A stretch of 64,000 bases of DNA from Bosea sp. 29B (GTDB taxonomy: Bacteria; Pseudomonadota; Alphaproteobacteria; Rhizobiales; Beijerinckiaceae). The notes under the pieces were generated by a model. The model was not told the origin of the DNA, searched no databases, and saw only the letters and a program-made list of their open reading frames with translations. The position numbers were made by a program, and so were the translations under genes. The DNA is taken from assembly GCF_902506165.1 (NCBI RefSeq), contig NZ_LR733817.1, forward strand, positions 3,643,937 to 3,707,936. The letters run 5' to 3'. Below are positions 1-8,368 of this stretch, in pieces (position 1 is the first letter of the stretch; every line of letters begins with the position of its first letter).

Positions 1-183
1 GTTGCGCTGCTCGACAAGATCGGCGAACTGGTGCGGGCCGAGCTTGGGCTGAGCGCCGAGCAGTTGCCGCTGGCCAAGGTGCTGGAGGGCGGCACCTGGG
101 CCGCCGGCCGCCGCATCGCCCGCGAGAAGCGCGAGGATGGCGGTCCGCCCTTGACCATCGTCAGCGACGGCACGGTATTCTAA
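1..183 (+). CDS. C-terminal end of a URC4/urg3-like (DUF1688) protein, partial
   Basis: Only the last 60 codons are present; the frame is open from base 1 and stops at TAA 181-183. The tail contains [15 protein letters not shown] and ends SDGTVF, which I recognise as the end of DUF1688 (URC4/urg3) proteins, linked to the URC route of uracil catabolism. The next gene 32 bases downstream is a uracil phosphoribosyltransferase, the usual partner of that family. The assignment rests on a short tail plus that neighbour, so the exact biochemical role is not shown. Confidence 0.7.
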   Translation, partial: VALLDKIGELVRAELGLSAEQLPLAKVLEGGTWAAGRRIAREKREDGGPPLTIVSDGTVF

Positions 184-215
184 GACCAGAAGAAGACGAG
201 GGGGATCAGGATTGC

Positions 216-857
216 ATGGCCACGAGCGCTAACGGCGTCACCGTCGTCGACCACCCGCTGGTGCAGCACAAGCTGACGCTGATGCGCGAGAAGGACCGCT
301 CGACCAAGAGCTTCCGCCAGCTCTTGAACGAGATCGGCATGCTGCTCTGCTACGAGGTCACGCGCGACCTGCCGACCGAGATGATCGAGATCGAGACGCC
401 GCTGCAGAAATCGATGCAGCCTGTCATCTCCGGCAAGAAGCTGGTCTTCGCGCCGATCCTGCGCGCCGGTGTCGGCTTCCTCGACGGCATGCTCGAGCTC
501 GTTCCCGCCGCTCGCGTCGCCCATATCGGCCTCTATCGCGATCCGCAGACGCTGCAGGCGGTCGAGTATTATTTCAAGGCGCCCTCCGATATCGCCGACC
601 GCATGATCGTGGTGATGGACCCGATGCTGGCGACGGCGAACTCGGCGGTGGCGGCGGTCGACCGGCTGAAGGAGCGCGGCGCTAAGGATCTGCGCTTCGT
701 CTGCCTGCTTGCGGCGCCGGAAGGCATTGCCCGCATGCGCGATTCCCATCCGGATGTGCGCATCTGGACGGCGGCGATCGACGAGCGCCTCAACGATCAC
801 GGTTACATCGTCCCCGGCCTCGGCGACGCCGGCGACCGGATGTTCGGCACGCGTTGA
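216..857 (+). CDS. upp: Uracil phosphoribosyltransferase
   Basis: 213 residues, the normal length for UPRTase, which makes UMP from uracil and PRPP in the cytosol. The PRPP loop is at residues 135-144 ([10 protein letters not shown]) and the uracil-binding C-terminal segment [13 protein letters not shown] starts at 196. Most UPRTases have ATGGSA in the loop; here the two glycines are Ala-Asn. The ATG at 216 follows the URC4-like gene by 32 bases, so the two are probably one transcript serving uracil degradation rather than only salvage. The stop overlaps the start of the promoter region of the next, toxin-antitoxin, operon. Confidence 0.93.
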   Translation: MATSANGVTVVDHPLVQHKLTLMREKDRSTKSFRQLLNEIGMLLCYEVTRDLPTEMIEIETPLQKSMQPVISGKKLVFAPILRAGVGFLDGMLELVPAARVAHIGLYRDPQTLQAVEYYFKAPSDIADRMIVVMDPMLATANSAVAAVDRLKERGAKDLRFVCLLAAPEGIARMRDSHPDVRIWTAAIDERLNDHGYIVPGLGDAGDRMFGTR

Positions 858-867
858 CGTCTCAACC

Positions 868-912
868 TTGCAGATTTGGCGATATGCCCCTATCTTGTAG
901 GCATATCGCCAA
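868..912 (+). promoter_or_regulatory. Promoter and perfect inverted-repeat operator of the Xre/RES operon
   Basis: A perfect 13-bp inverted repeat, TTGGCGATATGCC at 876-888 and its complement at 900-912, flanks 11 bases. A -35-like TTGCAG (868-873) and a -10-like TATCTT (891-896) are 17 bases apart, so the -10 lies between the two arms and protein on both arms would block polymerase. The arms end in the Shine-Dalgarno AAGGAG (911-916) of the antitoxin gene. This fits autorepression by the antitoxin; the promoter hexamers are inferred. Confidence 0.75.
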
Positions 913-923
913 GGAGCATTCTC

Positions 924-1352
924 ATGGTTGCCCTGACTGCATTGGATGTCGTCGGCGGCCAGGCGGCGCTGGGACGCCCCGCGGTCAGCAGCCGCGACCT
1001 CATCGCTGCCGTACGGCATGGTTTTCCGGTGCGGACGATTGAGCACGTGATCGAGAGCGGCCGGATGACTCTGGCCGAGATCGACGAGCTCGTGCTGCCG
1101 CGCAAGACCTTGAGCCACCGCCGTAAGATCGGAACGTTGACGACCGAACAGTCCGACCGGCTGATGCGCGCCGCGCGTGTCATCGCGGAAGCCGAAGTCA
1201 CGTTCGGTTCGCAAGGCAAGGCGGCCGCCTGGCTGCGTCGGCCGACTACGGCGCTCGATGGTGAGAAGCCGCTGGCCCTGCTCGATACGGGGGAAGGCGC
1301 GGCTCAGGTCGAAGCGTTGCTCGGCAGGATCGCCCACGGCATCGCTGCTTGA
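924..1352 (+). CDS. Xre/MbcA/ParS-type antitoxin (DUF2384) of a RES toxin system
   Basis: 142 residues. The start at 924 is chosen because AAGGAG lies 7 bases upstream and the protein then begins MVALTALDVVGG. The N-terminal half is a helical Xre-like DNA-binding region; the C-terminal part (from about residue 85) shows the antitoxin toxin-binding pattern: WL..PTTALDGEKPLALLDT, then a V..LLGRI.HGI end. Members of this family neutralise RES-domain toxins and repress their own promoter. The stop overlaps the toxin ATG by one base, typical of coupled toxin-antitoxin translation. Confidence 0.85.
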   Translation: MVALTALDVVGGQAALGRPAVSSRDLIAAVRHGFPVRTIEHVIESGRMTLAEIDELVLPRKTLSHRRKIGTLTTEQSDRLMRAARVIAEAEVTFGSQGKAAAWLRRPTTALDGEKPLALLDTGEGAAQVEALLGRIAHGIAA

Positions 1353-1786
1353 TGCGGGTCTGGCGCGTTGCTCGCGCGCCTTTCGCCGACCTGAGCGGCG
1401 AGGGGGCGCGGCTCTACGGTGGGCGCTGGAATTCGCCGGGGCGTCCCGTCGTCTATGCGGCTGAGAACCCGGCACTCGCCATCCTCGAGGTGCGCGTCCA
1501 TCTCGATCTCGCGCCTGAACTGATCCCGGACGATTATGTGCTGATCGAGATCGAGACCGGGGCAGCGTCGATTAGCGAGGGCGAGATGGTGGAGGAACCG
1601 AGATCGCTCGGCGATACCTGGCTGGCCGCGGGCGAGAGCGCGCTTCTCAGGGTGCCGTCTTTCATCGCGCCGCGCAGCGCCAATGTCCTGATCAATCCGC
1701 GTCATCGTGATGCCCCAGCGATCGCGATCGTCGGGACCCAGCCCTTCGATTTCGACAGGCGGCTCTGGCTGCCGCTGGCTCGCTGA
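1352..1786 (+). CDS. RES-domain toxin (NAD+-degrading family)
   Basis: 144 residues from the ATG that overlaps the antitoxin stop. The RES fold is recognisable from RLYGGRWNSPGRPVVYAAE and ALAILEVRVH. Candidate catalytic residues are R25, Y35 and E46, matching the conserved Arg, Tyr and Glu of RES toxins. Characterised RES toxins are NAD+ phosphorylases or glycohydrolases that deplete NAD+ and halt growth. All the motif residues are present and the frame is intact, so the toxin is probably active and held by the upstream antitoxin. Known as an accessory, mobile class of genes; base composition here does not stand out by eye. Confidence 0.87.
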   Translation: MRVWRVARAPFADLSGEGARLYGGRWNSPGRPVVYAAENPALAILEVRVHLDLAPELIPDDYVLIEIETGAASISEGEMVEEPRSLGDTWLAAGESALLRVPSFIAPRSANVLINPRHRDAPAIAIVGTQPFDFDRRLWLPLAR

Positions 1787-1790
1787 CGAG

Positions 1791-1820
1791 AAAAAAGCCC
1801 GCCCCGTTGCCGGGGCGGGC
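1791..1820 (-). terminator. Intrinsic terminator of the DUF1236 gene
   Basis: GCCCGCCCCG (1797-1806), a TTGC loop and its complement (1811-1820) form a 10-bp GC stem. Read on the minus strand it is followed by six T residues (complement of 1791-1796). It lies between the convergent RES toxin and the minus-strand gene ending at 1883 and may also slow read-through from the plus strand. Confidence 0.85.
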
Positions 1821-1882
1821 CTTGCGATCCGGAGTGGTTGCCCAGGCCGCGATGGCGCGAGCAACCTGCGGATCTGCCTGGA

Positions 1883-2329
1883 TCATTCGATGATCTGCAC
1901 CACACGGCGGGTCTGCGGCTCGACCAGCACGGCGCGGTTGTTCACCACCGTGTAGCGATAGCCGCTGGCGCGCTCGCCGAACTCGGCCGGCACCTCGCGA
2001 TAGACCACGCCCTGCTGCGGCAGAACGGTGCCGACCGCTACCGGCTCGGCATAGGCGTAGGACGGGACGCGCTGCTCGACCACATAGGTGCGGAAGCGCG
2101 GGGCATTGTCGCCGATCACCGCACCAGTGAAGCCGCCGACCACAGCGCCACCGACGCCGCCGACGACTGCGCCGACCGGGCCGCCGACCACGGCGCCGCC
2201 GACAGCACCCGCGGTCGCGCCGCCGACGATGCCACTGGCCGCGCCGCCCTGGGCGCCGTCCGGATTCTGGGCGAAAGCCGCCGCCGGGACGATGGCGAGG
2301 GCGGTGACGAGAGCAAGCTTCTTGAACAT
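1883..2329 (-). CDS. DUF1236 exported protein with glycine-zipper segment
   Basis: 148 residues. The start at 2329 has GGAGAAC just upstream and gives a Sec signal peptide (MFKKLALVTALAIVPAAAFA, then Q). Residues about 30-80 are a glycine-zipper run (repeated GG.V/AGG..GAVVGG) expected to insert in or associate with membrane. The C-terminal 60 residues follow the DUF1236 pattern: G.VLP, VPAEFG, YRYTVVNNRAVLVEP.TRRVVQII. DUF1236 proteins are common in rhizobiales and have no settled function; an envelope role is inferred from the signal peptide and zipper. Confidence 0.85.
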   Translation of the reverse strand: MFKKLALVTALAIVPAAAFAQNPDGAQGGAASGIVGGATAGAVGGAVVGGPVGAVVGGVGGAVVGGFTGAVIGDNAPRFRTYVVEQRVPSYAYAEPVAVGTVLPQQGVVYREVPAEFGERASGYRYTVVNNRAVLVEPQTRRVVQIIE

Positions 2330-2433
2330 GTCCGTTCTCCTTCCAGAGTGGAAACCTCGGGGAAGGAAACGGGCAAGCTCTGCCTCAGGTTCCGCACAGG
2401 CGGTCACGAGCTGTGAACGATCGTGACAAGCCG

Positions 2434-2979
2434 CTAGGGGTTTCCCTGCTCGAACAAGGCGTTGGCGTCGATCACGAGCTCGATCCCGGCGGCACGGAAA
2501 TCGTGAACCTGGGTGCGCTGGGGCGTGCGACCGGGATTGTCGAACAGCTCGTTCACGGTCGCTTCCTCCGACAGGAACAGGAAGTCGGCGTGGCTGCCGT
2601 GCTCTGGATAGGCGTCGATCGCGTGCCAGGTGCCGCGATGGAACAGCACACCTTCGCCGTCGAGCCGGAAGGCACGCAGCGTCTCGGGCGCCGGCGGGGT
2701 GTCGGAGGGCTCGGCGACCACGATGATGGCGGACGGCCCGCCGAGCGGCTGGCGCGCCTCGGTGACATGCAGATGCCGCTCGATCAGGGCGACCACGAAG
2801 GGGCGCGCATGATAGCGCACGATCTGCAGCCGAGGCCGGCTTTCGGCGGCGAAGGGCTGGATCCAGATGTCATAGCCTTCGCGGCCGGTATCGCGTCCGT
2901 CAGCGGGACGGAGCACGCGGCCATAGGGAGCGAAGGCTTCGGCTGAGATCGGCGAGACGGGCAAGGTGATGCGGCGCAT
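2434..2979 (-). CDS. allA: Ureidoglycolate lyase
   Basis: 181 residues, slightly above the usual 160-170. Recognised from PISAEAFAPYGRVL near the N-terminus, the central PLGG..AIIVVA, and the cupin-like GVLFHRGTWHAIDAYPE. The enzyme splits ureidoglycolate to glyoxylate and urea in purine/allantoin degradation. The ATG at 2979 begins MRRITLPVSPISAEAF. No other allantoin genes are adjacent, so it is a stand-alone copy here. Together with the URC4/upp pair it points to use of nucleobases as nitrogen sources. Confidence 0.85.
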   Translation of the reverse strand: MRRITLPVSPISAEAFAPYGRVLRPADGRDTGREGYDIWIQPFAAESRPRLQIVRYHARPFVVALIERHLHVTEARQPLGGPSAIIVVAEPSDTPPAPETLRAFRLDGEGVLFHRGTWHAIDAYPEHGSHADFLFLSEEATVNELFDNPGRTPQRTQVHDFRAAGIELVIDANALFEQGNP

Positions 2980-3003
2980 GTCCACATCGTAGTGTGTCGC
3001 CGT

Positions 3004-3035
3004 CAAAAGAAAACGGCGGGCCCGAGGCCCGCCGT
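3004..3035 (-). terminator. Intrinsic terminator of the tct operon
   Basis: ACGGCGGGCC (3013-3022), loop CGA, and its complement (3026-3035) form a 10-bp stem; on the minus strand it is followed by TTTTCTTTT. It sits 24 bases past the tctC stop and before allA. Confidence 0.88.
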
Positions 3036-3058
3036 CTGCAAGTCTATGCGTCAGGCGC

Positions 3059-4030
3059 TTACTGCTTCGGCGCGGCGGCGAGCACCGGCGAGAGCTTGTC
3101 CGCGTCGCGCTTGATGATCGCAGCGAAGCCGGCCGGGGTGCGCTCTTCCTTGGTCGGCAGCACGGTGCCGAGGTCGAGTAGGCGCTTCTTGACGGTCTCG
3201 TCGTCGAGCGCCTTGCCGAGCGCGTCGACCAGCTTGTCGACGGCCTCCTTCGGCATGCCCTTCGGCCCGGCGATGCCGTTCCAGGCCTCGATCTGGTACT
3301 CGGGCAACCCGGCTTCCGTGGTCGTCGGGACGTCGGGCAGCGCCGGCGAGCGCTGTGCCGAGGCGATGGCATAGGCTTTGATCGTGCCCGCCTTGATCTG
3401 CTCGGCGACGCTGACGATCTGATCGCACATGAAGTCGACCTGACCGGAGACCAGGTCGTTCAGAGCCGGGCCGGTGCCGCGATAGGCGACCGAGTTCAGC
3501 TTCGGCACGCCGAGCTGGCCCTTGAGCAGGGTGCAGGTCGTCCACGACACCGAGCCGACGCCGGCATGGGCCTCGTTCACCTTGTCGGTGTTCGCCTTCA
3601 CATAGGTGACGAACTCCTTGAGGTCCTTCGGCGCAAATGCCTTCTTGGCGACGATCAGGATCGGCGTGCCACCGGCGAGGCCGATCGCCTGCATGCCGTT
3701 TATCGGGTCGTATTTCAGGCCGGGATAGGTCGCCGGAGCAGCCGAGAAGGTGCCCAGATGTCCCATCGAGATGGTGTAGCCGTCCGGCGCAGCCGTGAGC
3801 GCACGGGCGATGCCGGTGGTGCCGCCGGCGCCGGCGACGTTCTCGACCACGATCTGCTGGCCGAGCGTCTTCGACATGTTCTCGCTGACGATGCGAGCGA
3901 TGATGTCGGTCGGCCCGCCGGCGGCGAAGGGCACGATCATGGTGATCGGCCGCTCCGGGTATTTGGACTGGGCCTGCGCCGGCAGCGTGAAGGCGAGCGC
4001 TGCAGCAAGACCGAGTACGAGCTTCTTCAT
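3059..4030 (-). CDS. tctC: TctC-type tripartite tricarboxylate transporter substrate-binding protein
   Basis: 323 residues with a Sec signal peptide (MKKLVLGLAAALAFTLPAQA). Bug/TctC family marks are YPERPITMIVPFAAGGPTDIIAR at the mature N-terminus, GAGGTTGIARALTAAPDGYT, and VDFMCDQI with the DVPTTTEAGLPEY stretch. It binds a carboxylate in the periplasm and hands it to TctAB. It is the last gene of lysR-tctB-tctA-tctC, 65 bases after tctA, followed by a strong terminator. The ligand cannot be read from the sequence; citrate is the founding substrate but family ligands vary widely. Confidence 0.92.
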   Translation of the reverse strand: MKKLVLGLAAALAFTLPAQAQSKYPERPITMIVPFAAGGPTDIIARIVSENMSKTLGQQIVVENVAGAGGTTGIARALTAAPDGYTISMGHLGTFSAAPATYPGLKYDPINGMQAIGLAGGTPILIVAKKAFAPKDLKEFVTYVKANTDKVNEAHAGVGSVSWTTCTLLKGQLGVPKLNSVAYRGTGPALNDLVSGQVDFMCDQIVSVAEQIKAGTIKAYAIASAQRSPALPDVPTTTEAGLPEYQIEAWNGIAGPKGMPKEAVDKLVDALGKALDDETVKKRLLDLGTVLPTKEERTPAGFAAIIKRDADKLSPVLAAAPKQ

Positions 4031-4095
4031 GATCAATCTCTCTCCCTGGAAACGATATGGCGAGGATGGCAAGGCGGGGCTGGCAGGCAACCCCG

Positions 4096-5598
4096 TCATT
4101 CGGTGAAGACCTCGTCGCGCTTCTTCGACATCGACGGCAGGAGCGCGATCACGAGGATGACGACAGCGACCAGCAGCAGGCCGGCCGAGATCGGCCGCTC
4201 CAGGAAGGTCATGAACGAGCCGCGCGAGATGATCAGCGCCTGGCGCAGCTTCTCCTCCATCAGCTTGCCGAGCACGAAGCCGAGCAGCATCGGGGCCGGC
4301 TCGAAGCCGAGCTTGATCAGGAGGTAGCCGAACAGGCCGAACAGCGCGGTGAAGGCGACGTCGACCGGCTGGTTGTTCACCGAGTAGATGCCGATCGAGC
4401 AGAAGATCAGGATCGCCGGGAACATCAGGCGGTAGGGCACCTGCAGCAGCTTCACCCAGACGCCGACCAGCGGCAGGTTGATGATCAGCAGCATCAGGTT
4501 GCCGATCCACATCGAAGCGATCATGCCCCAGAACAGGTCGGGGTTCTTGGTCATGACTTGCGGGCCGGGGATGATGCCGTGGATGGTCATCGCGCCGACC
4601 ATCAGCGCCATCACCGCATTCGGCGGGATGCCGAGGGTGAGCAGCGGGATGAAGGCGGTCTGCGCGCCGGCATTGTTGGCCGATTCCGGCCCGGCGACGC
4701 CCTCGATCGCGCCCTTGCCGAAGCGCGAGGGATCCTTGGCGAGCTTCTTCTCGATCGTGTAGCTCGCGAACGGCCCGAGCACCGCGCCATTGCCGGGCAG
4801 GATGCCGAGGATGCCGCCGATGAAGGTACCGCGTATGCACGGCGCCGCCGACTGCTTGATGTCGTTCCAGTCGGGCAGCAGGCGGCCGATCTTCGACTTG
4901 ACCACGTCGCGCGCTTCCGGGGTCTCCAGGTTGCGCAGCACCTCGGCGAAGCCGAACACGCCCATCGCCAGCACGGCGAAGTCGACGCCGTCCGAGAGCG
5001 GCGGGAAGCCGAAGGTCATGCGCTCCTGGCCGGTCTCAAGGTCGGTACCGACGGTCGAGAGCAGCAGGCCGAGCATGATCATGCAGAAGGCCTTGAGGAT
5101 CGAGCCGCGCGCCAGCACGACCGCGAAGCACAGGCCCATCACCATCAGCGAGAAGTATTCGGCCGGGCCGAACAGCAAGGCGAGCCGGGTCAGCGGCGCG
5201 CCGAGCGCGGCGATGATCACGGTCGCGACGCAGCCGGCGACGAAGGAGCCGATCGCAGCGGTGCCCAGAGCGACGCCGGCACGGCCCTGCTTGGCCATCT
5301 GGTGGCCGTCGAGCGTAGTGACGACGGCGGTGGCCTCGCCCGGGATGTTGACCAGGATCGCCGTGGTCGAGCCGCCGTACTGCGCGCCGTAATAGATGCC
5401 GGCGAGCATGATCAGCGCGCCGACCGGGTCGAGCCCGAAGGTGATCGGCAGCAGCATGGCGATGGTGGCGACCGGGCCGACACCGGGCAGCACGCCGATC
5501 AGCGTGCCGACCAGGCAGCCGACGAAGCAGAGCGCGATGTTCTTCAGCGTCAGCGCGACGCCGAAGCCGAGCGAGAGGTGGGCGAGCATTTCAGCCAT
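4096..5598 (-). CDS. tctA: TctA-type large membrane subunit
   Basis: 500 residues, typical TctA length, with about a dozen hydrophobic segments. The family signature region is at residues 30-100: GVLPGVGPVATIAMLLP, then IYYGAQYGGSTTAILVNIPGEA. A second copy of the core appears as GILPGNGAVLGPFASYTIEKKL and AGPESANNAGAQTAFIPLLTLGIP. It forms the translocation pathway with TctB, driven by an ion gradient. It begins 3 bases after the tctB stop, so the two are translated together. Confidence 0.95.
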   Translation of the reverse strand: MAEMLAHLSLGFGVALTLKNIALCFVGCLVGTLIGVLPGVGPVATIAMLLPITFGLDPVGALIMLAGIYYGAQYGGSTTAILVNIPGEATAVVTTLDGHQMAKQGRAGVALGTAAIGSFVAGCVATVIIAALGAPLTRLALLFGPAEYFSLMVMGLCFAVVLARGSILKAFCMIMLGLLLSTVGTDLETGQERMTFGFPPLSDGVDFAVLAMGVFGFAEVLRNLETPEARDVVKSKIGRLLPDWNDIKQSAAPCIRGTFIGGILGILPGNGAVLGPFASYTIEKKLAKDPSRFGKGAIEGVAGPESANNAGAQTAFIPLLTLGIPPNAVMALMVGAMTIHGIIPGPQVMTKNPDLFWGMIASMWIGNLMLLIINLPLVGVWVKLLQVPYRLMFPAILIFCSIGIYSVNNQPVDVAFTALFGLFGYLLIKLGFEPAPMLLGFVLGKLMEEKLRQALIISRGSFMTFLERPISAGLLLVAVVILVIALLPSMSKKRDEVFTE

Positions 5599-5601
5599 GG
5601 A

Positions 5602-6120
5602 TCAGATCCCCAGCAGCCAGGGTGCCAGCGGGATCGGCAGACCCAGCGCGTATTTGAACATCAGGGCGCAGCCGATCGTCATGGCGATCGCGAAGATGAT
5701 CAGTTCCTTGGGCTTCACATCCTCCGCCGCGAGGCCGGAGATGATCACGACCAGCGGGCCGGAGACGAGCATGCCGAGCTGCGGCACCTTGAGCGGGCCG
5801 ATCTCGAAGCCACGGATGGTCAGGCCGAACGCGACCGCCGCGCCGAGCACGAAGATGACGCCGCGCCAGGACCAGCCGGCGAGCTTCTCGCCATTGTAGC
5901 GCAGCGAGTTGAAGGCGAGCACCGCGCCGAGGCCGGCGCAGATCCAGGCGAAGGCCTTGGGCAGCATGCCCGGGCCGATCTGGCGCAGCGTCCCGGTCGG
6001 AAGGTCGCTCGACAGGATGAGGGCCAGCCCGGCGAGCGCGATCATGAACAGGCCGGCGGCCAGGTCCTGTGTCGAACGGACGCGCCAACCTCGCGCGGCC
6101 TCGATCTTGTTCAGACTCAT
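5602..6120 (-). CDS. tctB: TctB-type small membrane subunit
   Basis: 172 residues with four hydrophobic segments, the usual TctB topology, starting after a short basic N-terminus. ATG at 6120 is chosen because GGAGGAC precedes it and its first base overlaps the lysR stop (TGATG), indicating coupled translation. It is the small partner of TctA in the inner membrane. Confidence 0.9.
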   Translation of the reverse strand: MSLNKIEAARGWRVRSTQDLAAGLFMIALAGLALILSSDLPTGTLRQIGPGMLPKAFAWICAGLGAVLAFNSLRYNGEKLAGWSWRGVIFVLGAAVAFGLTIRGFEIGPLKVPQLGMLVSGPLVVIISGLAAEDVKPKELIIFAIAMTIGCALMFKYALGLPIPLAPWLLGI

Positions 6121-7109
6121 CAATGTCCTCCGGCTCGGGTGGTTGCTGTGCGGATGGCAGGCTTTTTGCCACGCCCGTTGACGCTGAACGGCAAGACGTG
6201 GCCCTCGTCGATAAGGGTCACGCTCTCGCGCAGAATGGCGAGGAAGTCGTCGCGGGCGGCGAGCTTCTGGTGCGGCCGCCAGGCAACGCCGACGAGCGCG
6301 CCGGGCGGCGGCGGGTCGAGCAGCGCGCCGCGCAGGCGCCGCATGGTGACGCCCGGGAAGCTCAGCCGCGAGACCCAGTCCGGCGCCAGCGCCATGCCGA
6401 GGCCGGCCGCGACCGCGGACATCATCGCTGGCTTCTCTGTCGCCTCGATGGTGACGTTGGGCACCGCCCCGACGCTCTCGAAATAAGCCATGACGAGGTC
6501 GTAGGCGAAGGGGCGGATCCGCTTCGACGGCACGACGAAGGGCTCACCGACCAGGTCCTGCATCGTCAGGAATTCACGCGCCGCAAGCGGGTGGCTCTCG
6601 CTCAGCACCACGATGGGCCGCTCGACGCGCAGGATCTCGAAGGCGCAGTCGGTCGGCTTGCGCGGCGGGCGCAGCAGAGCGAGGTCGAGTTTGCCGGCCT
6701 CCAGCATCTGCACCAGCGGCGCCGTCATCGCCTCGACGAACTTGATCTCGATGCCGGGATGGCGCGAGCGGAACGTCACCAGCGCCTCCGGTACGAAGCT
6801 GGACGAGGCTGCGTCGATCGCGCCGACTCGCAAGACCTTGCTCGAGGCCAGCGACGCCTCGCGCACCGAGCGCGATGCGCGTTCCATCCGGACGAGGATG
6901 GCCTTGGCCTCTTCCAGCATGATCAGGCCGGCGCGCGTGAGCGCGACCTGCCTTGTGGTGCGCGTCAGCAGGCTGACGCCGAGCTCGTCCTCGAGCGCGC
7001 TTATCTGGCGTGAAAGGGCTGGTGGTGCGAGGCCGAGCCGCTCGGCCGCCCGGCCGAAGTGCAGCTCTTCCGCCACCGCGATGAAACATCGCAGCTGCCG
7101 CAGGTCCAT
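6120..7109 (-). CDS. LysR-family regulator of the tct operon
   Basis: 329 residues. The winged HTH occupies residues 1-60 (MDLRQLRCFIAVAEELHFGRAAERLGLAPPALSRQI); the effector-binding domain starts near 90 (LRVGAIDAASSSFVPEAL). The C-terminal 25 residues after ILRESV are an extension of low conservation. It is the first gene of the tct operon and overlaps tctB, so it is co-transcribed with its likely targets rather than divergent, which is less usual for LysR proteins. It probably responds to the transported carboxylate. Confidence 0.92.
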   Translation of the reverse strand: MDLRQLRCFIAVAEELHFGRAAERLGLAPPALSRQISALEDELGVSLLTRTTRQVALTRAGLIMLEEAKAILVRMERASRSVREASLASSKVLRVGAIDAASSSFVPEALVTFRSRHPGIEIKFVEAMTAPLVQMLEAGKLDLALLRPPRKPTDCAFEILRVERPIVVLSESHPLAAREFLTMQDLVGEPFVVPSKRIRPFAYDLVMAYFESVGAVPNVTIEATEKPAMMSAVAAGLGMALAPDWVSRLSFPGVTMRRLRGALLDPPPPGALVGVAWRPHQKLAARDDFLAILRESVTLIDEGHVLPFSVNGRGKKPAIRTATTRAGGH

Positions 7110-7244
7110 GGTTGTCGCGCTCCCCTCTGGCGTATCGTTTTTTGTGATATCTGCCAGTTGTTTCGGTTATGCCCTTTAGCGCTATCCGCCGGTTTTGCGA
7201 CCCTAGAGCAATTCATAATTTATTGGCAACAAAGCCCGGCGCCG

Positions 7245-7275
7245 AAAAAGCGGCGTCCACAGAGGTGAACGCCGC
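7245..7275 (-). terminator. Terminator downstream of the EamA gene
   Basis: GCGGCGTCCAC (7250-7260), loop AGAG, and GTGAACGCCGC (7265-7275) pair over 11 positions with one mismatch; the minus strand continues into five T residues. It lies after the EamA stop and upstream of the lysR promoter region. Confidence 0.75.
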
Positions 7276-7341
7276 TTCGAGCCCGATGATGCGGTAATGA
7301 ATTGATCGTTTGGAGCTTGTGAGCGCCCGGCCGCGGCTTCG

Positions 7342-8283
7342 TCAGGCTGTTGGCGCGTCGGCTTGCCTGGCGCTCCACAGTGCGGCGACCCGGCCGTCGA
7401 TCAGGGCTAGTCCGACGAAGATCGCGGCCATGCCGGCGAAATGGCGGGGCAGCAGCTCTTCGCCAAGAAGCCCCGAGCCGAGCAGGATGGCGCTGACCGG
7501 GATCAGGAAGGTCACCAGCATGACGTTGCTTGGTCCCGCAGTGCGCATGATCCGGAAGAAGATGATGTAGGCCAGCGCCGTCGAGATCAGGGCGAGGCCG
7601 ACCGCCGCCAGGATCGCCTGCTGCGAGGGGACCGGCAGCGTCCAGGGCGGGTGCAGGAAAAAGACGATCGGGACGATCATCACCGTCGAGGCCGTGAGCT
7701 GCCCCGTAGCTGCGACGAGCGGCGGCATGCCGCGGAAGCGCCGCCCGAACAGGCCGGAGAAGGCATAGGAGACCGCGGCGAGGATGCAAGCGAGCTGCGC
7801 CGTGAGGTTGGAGCCGAGGCCGCCGAGCACATCGGGACCCATCAGGATGCCGACGCCGATCAGGCCGGCGAGCACGCCGCCGAGCTTCAGCCCGGTCGCC
7901 TTCTCATTGGCGAAGCAATGCATCACCAGCACGGCAAAGACCGGCGTGGTCGCGTTCAGGATCGAGGCGAGGCCGCTGGCGATCTGCTGCTGGCCCCAGA
8001 GGAACAGGCTGAACGGGATCAGGTTGTTGAGGATGCCCATGCCGAAGAAGGCCAGCCAGACGCTGCGGCCGACCGCCATCGAGTGCCCGGTGATCCGCAC
8101 CACCAGCAGCAGCGCCAGCGCCGCCAACCCGACGCGCACCTGCACGACGGCGAAGGGGGGCCATTCCGCCACGGTGATCTTGTTGAAGAAGAACGAGCCG
8201 CCCCACAGGATCGAGAGGGCGACCAGCAGGAGCCACTCGGTGGGGCCCATGCGGAGCGAGGGAGCGGAGGTCGGCTGTGTCAT
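7342..8283 (-). CDS. EamA/DMT-family transporter
   Basis: 313 residues with ten hydrophobic helices in two EamA repeats. The first repeat begins WLLLVALSILWGGSFFFNKI; the second contains ACILAAVSYAFSGLFGRRF and ALISTALAYIIFFRIMRTAG...VTFLIPVSAILLG. Such proteins export amino acids, nucleosides or other metabolites; the substrate is not predictable. ATG 8283 (MTQPTSAP) is taken; an in-frame ATG at 8313 would add ten residues. It may follow the glutathione transferase gene on the same transcript (85-base gap). Confidence 0.88.
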   Translation of the reverse strand: MTQPTSAPSLRMGPTEWLLLVALSILWGGSFFFNKITVAEWPPFAVVQVRVGLAALALLLVVRITGHSMAVGRSVWLAFFGMGILNNLIPFSLFLWGQQQIASGLASILNATTPVFAVLVMHCFANEKATGLKLGGVLAGLIGVGILMGPDVLGGLGSNLTAQLACILAAVSYAFSGLFGRRFRGMPPLVAATGQLTASTVMIVPIVFFLHPPWTLPVPSQQAILAAVGLALISTALAYIIFFRIMRTAGPSNVMLVTFLIPVSAILLGSGLLGEELLPRHFAGMAAIFVGLALIDGRVAALWSARQADAPTA

Positions 8284-8368
8284 GGCGCAATCTGTCCTCG
8301 CAGGGCGGGTCATCCTGCGTCAGTAGGTGGCCGGGCCGGGCCCAGCCACCCGATTTCCGCCAAACGCG

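Noticed and set aside
4057..6486. Very long plus-strand open frame opposite tctA and tctB
   Set aside because: Composition is Arg/Gln/Asp/His-rich with no domain, typical of the antisense of a high-GC membrane-protein gene; the minus-strand genes carry all family motifs.
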